64,000 nucleotides of DNA, taken from assembly GCA_958295665.1 (NCBI GenBank), contig OY282558.1, forward strand, positions 45,880,389 to 45,944,388, given 5' to 3'. The notes beneath the pieces are model-generated. The model was not told the origin of the DNA. It saw only the letters and a program-made list of their open reading frames with translations, and did not search any database. The DNA comes from Tipula vernalis (Eukaryota > Arthropoda > Insecta > Diptera > Tipulidae). The position numbers were made by a program, and so were the translations under genes. Shown one piece after another: positions 58,401-64,000 of this stretch. The first letter of the stretch is position 1. Every line of letters starts with the position of its first letter.

Positions 58401-59567
58401 TCAGAGGTTTATGGTCGGTAAAAATGGTGAAGTGAAGTTCCGACCTTCGACAAAATATCTGAAGTGTTTCACTGCCAGATATATTGCGAGTAATTCCCGA
58501 TCAAATGCGGAATATTTATTTTCTGCAGCCGAGAGTTTCTTTGAGAAAAATTCCAATCGCTCCCAACACTCATTATTATACTGTTGCAGTGCTGCCCCAA
58601 CGGCAGTGTTTGATGCGTCAGTAGTTAAACTGAGTTTCGAATCACTCAATGGATGTGCAAGCAGTGTTATTTTCGCAAGTTCAGCTTTAAGTGACGTGAA
58701 TGCTTGTTCACATTCGTCAGTCCAAGAGAAATTCTTGGGTGTTTTGGGTTTACGTAGAAGTACGACCAAATGGCTGTGAACTGGTGCGAGTATTTCAGCA
58801 AGCTTTGGTATGAATCGGTGATAGTAATTTACCATACCGATGAACCGCTGAATTTGCTTAATTGAGCTTGGAGCTGGAAATTCTCTAATAGCATTAATTC
58901 GTTCTTCAGACGGCAGAATACCATTAGGGGTTATTTTGTGGCTGAGGAAATCAAGAGTGTATGCGCCAAAGACGCATTTTGAACTATTGATGTGAACATC
59001 AAACTCAGTTAACCTTTGGAAGAGTTGTTCCAGGTGGAGTTTGTGCTGTTCCTCAGTTTGCGATCCCACAAGAATATCGTCAATGTAGACGAAAACAAAG
59101 TCTAAGTTTCGAACAACTTCGTTCATAAATCGCTGAAACGTTTGAGCGGCATTGCGTAAACCGAATGGCATTCGAGTAAATTCGAACAGGCCAAAGGGGG
59201 TTGTTATTGCCGTTTTAAAAACGTCTTCAGGGGAAACGGGAATCATATGATACGCTCTGACAAGATCGATTTTCGAGAAAATTTTGCATCCATGTAAGTG
59301 CATGGAGAAATTTTGAATGTGAGGAATAGGATAACGATCAGGTGTAGTCACCGTGTTTAATCGTCGGTAGTCCCCACATGGTCGCCAATCGAGATCTTTC
59401 TTCTTAACCATGTGTAATGGACACGATACGGAAGATGCCGATGGCCTGCAAATCCCTAATTCCACCATATGTTGAAATTCCGTAAATGCGGCTTTATGGC
59501 GGACTTGATCTAGTCTTCTTGGTCTTGACACAGGCAGATGACCTGCTGTGACAATGTGATGAACCAC
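58401..59567 (-). pseudogene. Reverse transcriptase and RNase H (copy C)
   Basis: 388 codons without a stop. [35 protein letters not shown] with the first aspartate, [18 protein letters not shown], and [11 protein letters not shown] with the catalytic pair at about residues 162-164. Thumb [20 protein letters not shown]; RNase [20 protein letters not shown] and [18 protein letters not shown]. The end [11 protein letters not shown] is out of frame because of a 5-bp duplication (acttcacttc on the coding strand) near 58,437; DHKPL is read in the next frame. Confidence 0.95.
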
Positions 59568-59573
59568 ATTGTG

Positions 59574-60047
59574 TCAGACTGGCAATTTATAATTTGGCTC
59601 TGCTGTAAGTTGAGGGAACTTTTTGAGCAAAGAGCCGTAGCCGTTGGTGATTGAATAATAGATCGGGGTCGGTGTGTCGACGTGAACCATGTTGGCATTG
59701 ATTGACAGCTTTGTCGCTGAATCAACCAGCCATTTATTCCTTAAATCAACCAAGAATCCAAATTTACACAAGAAGTCGGCGCCAATGATGGGACGATTCA
59801 CAGCAGCTAAAATGAAAGCATGCGTGAAGGTTCGTTTTAGTCCCAAATCCAACTGAAGCAATTTTGTGCCATAAGTGTGGATTTCGGTGCCATTGGCGGC
59901 CGACAAAACTAGATTTGAATTTCGTTTCACCATATTGTATGTTTTTTTAAAATTATAAACTGGAATAACCGAAAGGTCAGCGCCAGTGTCGACTAAATAT
60001 AGGTAATTCGGTTTATTCGGTCGAAAGCGAATAACCGAGAAATACAA
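59574..60047 (-). pseudogene. Aspartic protease (copy C)
   Basis: 158 codons. YLVDTGADLSVIPVYNF has the active-site DTG at about residues 20-22; RPIIGADFLCKFGFLVDLRN has the GADFL motif that closes retropepsin folds. It would cut Gag-Pol. The frame ends in TGA (59,576-59,574) and reopens in the same frame as RT, so this single stop, consistent with a C-to-T change at CpG, is all that separates the two. Confidence 0.93.
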
Positions 60048-60160
60048 TAATTAGGGTTTATTGGGGTCCCGACCCTGTGTTCTGGTAGTTTTTTGAACTA
60101 CACGCTTCAGCATCGAAATTATCGATGTGCTGAGCCGTCGAGTGTTTCGACGAATTAAAA

Positions 60161-60968
60161 TTACAAGGCGGAATGCATTTCTTTGCTGCGGGCCCAAACT
60201 TTACATGATACCAACATCTGCCGTGGCGGCGAGAGTAATTGCTGGTACTGCGGGATCGCGACTGTGAACGTGAACGAGATGATCCGTGTGATCCCCTTGA
60301 TCGGTCTCAGCTGATTGCTGGATGGAACCCGTTCACTGCGTACCGTTGGACGAGATTGTCTATCCACCTGGGACAAGTTTAAATTTTGTTGGCCGATATT
60401 TAAGTGTTCGAACATCTTATCGGCAGTTCTAGCCAGAGCGTCAGTTCCCATCGAGTCTGGCTGAGCGATAAGGGCAATTTTAATTATTTCTGGCATCTTT
60501 CTTATCCTGAGCGATTTAATAATTGATTCGTTAAAATTTTTGCCTGCCAGTGTGCGTATTTGACGTAACGCGTCGGAGGGCCTACGGTCACCGACGTCTT
60601 GGCTCGAGAGGAGTGACTCCAATTGCCTCTCCGATGATGGCGCTAATCGCTCCAACAAAATTATTTTCAAAGCTAAATATTGGTCTGTGTGTGGAGGGCT
60701 CGACAAGAAATCCGAAACAGTATCACATGTTTCAGGTGATAAAAGAGGTCAACAATGTGTGTAAAAACTTTTGTTTCTCGGATTTAATCCCTTGGAGATT
60801 AAACTGAATTTCTGCCAACAAAAACCAATTATGGGCTTTTTGTGGCCAGAATGGTTGCAGTTTGACTGAATTGCTATTTGTTGCTGATATCTCCAAGGAA
60901 TCTAGCGTGCTTGTCTCCATTTGTTGGGTTGTATTTGAGCTTTCTTTTGTTTCCTCACCGTTGACCAT
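60161..60968 (-). pseudogene. Gag with CHCC zinc finger (copy C)
   Basis: Frame 60,968-60,732 begins MVNGEETKES and contains LQPFWPQKAHNWFLLAEIQF. Frame 60,706-60,161 contains DQYLALKIILLERLAPSSER, QDVGDRRPSDALRQIRTLAG and RIRKMPEIIKIALIAQPDSM. The zinc finger lies at about 60,163-60,222 in a third frame: CWYHVKFG then CIPPC, the CHCC form of CsRn1-like Gag. Two frameshifts. The start codon sits about 140 bp from foreign repeat DNA. Confidence 0.9.
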
Positions 60969-61104
60969 TTTAACTAAATGCGCTAAATTCTCTTAAAGAA
61001 TTTTTTTGTTCCCGACACGTAATCAAGTCAAGACACCAAATATTTAATATGAAAGATAAACAAAGGGATGGATACCTTGCAAGTAAATACCAAAATCCAA
61101 AAAA

Positions 61105-61570
61105 AAAATTGAGGTGTGGCCAACACACGACTTTCTTTTACGAACAGAGAATTTAGAGAATTTTTTTTTTTCTTAATTTTTTTTTTAATTTTTTATTTTT
61201 TATTTTAATTTGTTTTTAATTTTTGGAAACATTTTGTATTAAGTAGTTTTTTGTAAACCTTATACTTTTTAAGATATTTGCAAAACAAATTTTCTGGACC
61301 AAGGGAGTGGCCACTTCCGGTTAGCCGATTTGGAGTAAAAAACAATGGGACCTCCCAATTTATCAAAAAAGCTTAAATCTGAAGTTTCAGTTCGATAGAT
61401 TAAACCATATGGGCTGTAGAGAGGACACAGACAGACTGACAGACTGACAGACAGACACCATTTCGAACCCAATTTTTCGGACTCAGGTGAGCTCAAAACA
61501 AATAAATCTATAAAAATCTCAAGGCTCAAAATTTTCATGATTACTATACTTTATTTTACTAGAGTAAAAG
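61105..61570 (-). repeat. Array-family head, right inner copy
   Basis: Reverse-oriented equivalent of 776-1252: aggtgtggccaacacacgac at 61,112, poly-T-rich DNA, aagggagtggccacttccgg, cttaaatctgaagtttcagt, a short GACT/GACA run at 61,430-61,455, ending tttactagagtaaaag. Its outer end borders gypsy copy C; its inner end runs into the 160-bp array. Confidence 0.92.
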
Positions 61571-62695
61571 AAAGTAAAAAACCCTAATCCATACGAATCG
61601 TTCGTTTAGTAAAAGTTCTGCAAAATTATTTTTTGGAAATCGCACTCAACTCCCAAGGGCCAATATCGGCCATTGCCAACAATGATGACAAAGGTTTCGC
61701 TAGCACATGGAATAGGCCCCTTAATTACCTAGTTAAAAAACCCTAATCCATACGGATCGTTCGTTTAGTAAAAGTTCTGCAAAATTATATTTTGGAAATC
61801 TGCACTCAACTCCCAAGGGCCAATATCGGCAATTGCCAACAATGATGACAAAGGTTTGGCTAGCACATAGAATAGGTTCCTCAAATACCTGGTTAGAAAA
61901 CCCCTAATCCATACGAATCGTTCGTTTAGTAAAAGTTCTGCAAAATTATTTTTTGGAAATCGCACTCAACTCCCAAGGGCCAATATCGGCCATTGCCAAC
62001 AATGATGACAAAGGTTTCGCTAGCACATGAAATAGGCCCCTTAATTACCTAGTTAGAAAACCCTAATTTATAAGAATCGTTCGTTTAATAAAAGTTCTGC
62101 AAAATTATTTTTTGGAAATCGCACTCAACTCTCAAGGGCCAATATCGGCAATTGCCAACAATGATGACAAAGGTTTCGCTAGCACATGGAATAGGCCCCT
62201 TAATTACCTAGTTAAAAAACCCTAATCCATACGGATCGTTCGTTTAGTAAAAGTTCTGCAAAATTAATTTTTGGAAATTGCACTCAACTCCCAAGGGCCA
62301 ATATCGGCCATTGCCAACAATGATGACAAAGGTTTGGCTAGCACATAGAATAGGTCCCTCAAATACCTGGTTAGAAAACCCCTAATCCATACGAATCGTT
62401 CGTTTAGTAAAAGTTCTGCAAAATTATTTTTTGGAAATCGCACTCAACTCCCAAGGGCCAATATCGGCCATTGCCAACAATGATGACAAAGGTTTGGCTA
62501 GCACATGGAATAGGCCCCTTAATTACCTAGTTAGAAAACCCTAATTTATAAGAATCGTTCGTTTAATAAAAGTTCTGCAAAATTATTTTTTGGAAATCGC
62601 ACTCAACTCCCAAGGGCCAATATCGGCCATTGCCAACAATGATGACAAAGGTATGGCTAGCACATAGAATAGGTCCCTCAAATACCTAGTTAAAA
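61571..62695 (-). repeat. ~160-bp tandem array, seven units
   Basis: ccaatatcggc recurs near 61,660, 61,820, 61,980, 62,139, 62,298, 62,459 and 62,618. It is the reverse complement of the array at 1-775. Alternating unit variants (ctagttaaaaaaccc versus ctggttagaaaacccc, and 'aatttataagaatcg') repeat every three units, suggesting a higher-order repeat of about 480 bp. Confidence 0.96.
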
Positions 62696-63270
62696 AATGG
62701 AGGTGTGGCCAACACACGACTTTGTTTTACGAACAGAGAATTTTGAGAAATTTAATTTTGTTTTTTTTAATTTTTTTTTTTTAATTTTTAAATTTTTAAA
62801 TTTTTTTTTTAATTTTTATTTTTTATTTTTATTTGTTTTTAATTTTTGGAAACATTTTGAATTAAGTAGTTTTTTGTAAACCTTATACTTTTTAAGATAT
62901 TTGCAAAATAAATTTTATGGACCAAGGGAGTGGCCACTTCCGGTTAGCCGATTTGGAGTTCACTTGGACCTCCCCATTTATCATTAAAGCTTAAATCTGA
63001 AGTTTCAGTACGATTGGTTAAACCATCTGGGCTGTAGAGAGGACACAGACAGACTGACAGACTGACAGACTGACAGACTGACAGACTGACAGACTGACAG
63101 ACTGACAGACTGACAGACTGACAGACAGACAGACAGACACCATTTCGAAACCCACTTTTTTGGACTCAGGGGACCTCAAAACAAATAAATCTCTAAAAAT
63201 CTCAAGGTCCAAAATTTTCATGATTACTATATGTACTTTATTTTACTAGAGTAAGAGAAAGTAAAAATAA
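62696..63270 (-). repeat. Array-family head, right outer copy
   Basis: Second head directly after the array: aatggaggtgtggccaacac begins at about 62,694, at a point where the preceding unit would read ttaaaaaaccc. It carries the longest GACAGACT microsatellite (63,045-63,140). Orientation equals the inner copy. No array follows it within the window. Confidence 0.92.
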
Positions 63271-64000
63271 TAATAAAATATAGGAATGGGTACCTTGTTG
63301 CTGAAGGCACAAACACAAAAGTTGCTTACTTCAAACGACTACAACAAATAAACTAATCGATGAATTTGGGTGAAATTTTAACAGCTGACGTTTGACAGAT
63401 CGCAATTTCTAAAAAACAAAAATTTTTTGTGTTTGTGCTGCCATCTAGCGCTAGGTAGCTTCATTTTTAATCCGCTCTCGTAAGCCTCGAGATACCCTCC
63501 AATTACGGGACGAGCGTGCCACTACGTATTGGAGGGGCTCGTTGAAATTTTCAATAAAGTATTTTGGAAAGAAAAAAATATAATAATAATAAATAAAAAT
63601 AAAAAACGTCTATAACCACCGAACGTGAGAAAAATGTTTGAATAATAACTAATGAAATTTTAACAGCCTTGGAATAAAGAAAATAATAATAATTTTCTGT
63701 TAATGTAAAATTTTCCCGAGCAAGTGGTGAGCAACTTACAACGAATTTTTAAAATTTGAAAAACAAAATAGAAAGAATATTTTACTTTAAGTATGCAATT
63801 GATAATTTGTGTTTGAAAACAAATAAATTCTGAACTATTCAAAAATGTATGATAAAAAATGAATAAAATTTTTTGTTTTTGTATAAAAAGAACACTTAGC
63901 TTTTGTTCTCGTCGTTACTGCTACCGCTGCTGCTGTAGATGATGGTTTCTTTTGTTTCTTAGTTCTCGTTACTGTATGGTCGTTGTCGCTGTATTGAATT
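63271..64000. other. Gene-free end of window with a short inverted repeat
   Basis: A perfect 14-bp inverted repeat, gcacaaacacaaaa at 63,307-63,320 and its complement at 63,425-63,438, encloses about 130 bp and could be a tiny MITE. The rest is AT-rich with cgttactgctaccgctgctg near the end. No gene. Confidence 0.55.

Larger units (their letters stand above)
57018..60970 (-). mobile_element. CsRn1-like Ty3/gypsy retrotransposon, copy C
   Basis: Best-preserved element: gag with CHCC finger, protease with DTG, RT with YIDD, RNase H, integrase with D, D and E, and a GPY/F motif, in that order on the minus strand. Relative breaks: Gag frameshifts near 60,735 and before the zinc finger, a single in-frame TGA between protease and RT, a 5-bp duplication in RNase H, and a frameshift in the integrase tail. 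Only about 140 bp separate the gag start from the array-family head at 61,110, so the 5' LTR seems lost. Confidence 0.95.

Overview
The window looks like repeat-dominated nuclear DNA of an insect, most likely a higher fly. It is AT-rich, full of short tacata/catcat/gttgtt microsatellites, and filled with LTR and non-LTR retroelement wreckage of the types common in Diptera: BEL/Pao, CsRn1-like Ty3/gypsy, 297/17.6-like gypsy and LOA/R1-group LINEs. The species is not identifiable from what I can see. I found no convincing host protein-coding gene, no rRNA and no functional tRNA gene. All supportable coding sequence belongs to mobile elements, and every element seen is broken.

Layout, left to right. 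1-1252: a ~160-bp tandem array and an associated head with GTCT microsatellite. 4.3-7.5 kb: decayed BEL/Pao (+). 8.17-8.75 kb: foldback minisatellite. 9.4-13.9 kb: CsRn1-like gypsy (-). 13.9-17.2 kb: AT-rich, gene-free. 17.3-22.8 kb: old degenerate tandem repeat carrying a small MITE, a LOA/R1-group LINE fragment (19.1-21.06 kb, +) and a large foldback. 22.9-28.7 kb: ~0.45-0.65-kb satellite split by a 3.6-kb insertion (23,029-26,648) that is flanked by a 24-bp direct repeat, ends in an (AATC)n tail and contains a tRNA-like SINE head. 28.7-31.7 kb: AT-rich, gene-free.

31.7-37.4 kb: a gypsy element split into pol (left) and gag-protease (right), both (-), with a repeat-family head, minisatellite and a BEL/Pao pol fragment between them. 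37.6-40.0 kb: hairpin plus BEL/Pao (+). 40-43.7 kb: gene-free. 43.7-51 kb: a LOA-like LINE remnant (-) into which two things have jumped: a BEL/Pao element with matching 276-bp LTRs and a 5-bp target duplication (43,803-48,094), and a 625-bp nearly all-stem hairpin element (48,617-49,241). 51-55.6 kb: gene-free. 55.6-56.1 kb: second copy of the head-plus-minisatellite family. 57.0-61.0 kb: the best-preserved element, a CsRn1-like gypsy (-) with few breaks in pol. 61.1-63.3 kb: head, array, head of the same 160-bp family as the left edge, but in opposite orientation.

No gene-based pathway or defence system is visible. What is notable is structural: six or more foldback/hairpin elements, two dispersed families built as 'conserved head + GTCT-type microsatellite + family-specific tandem repeats', and nested insertions that allow relative dating. 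Statements on clade come from motifs read by eye. No database search was possible.
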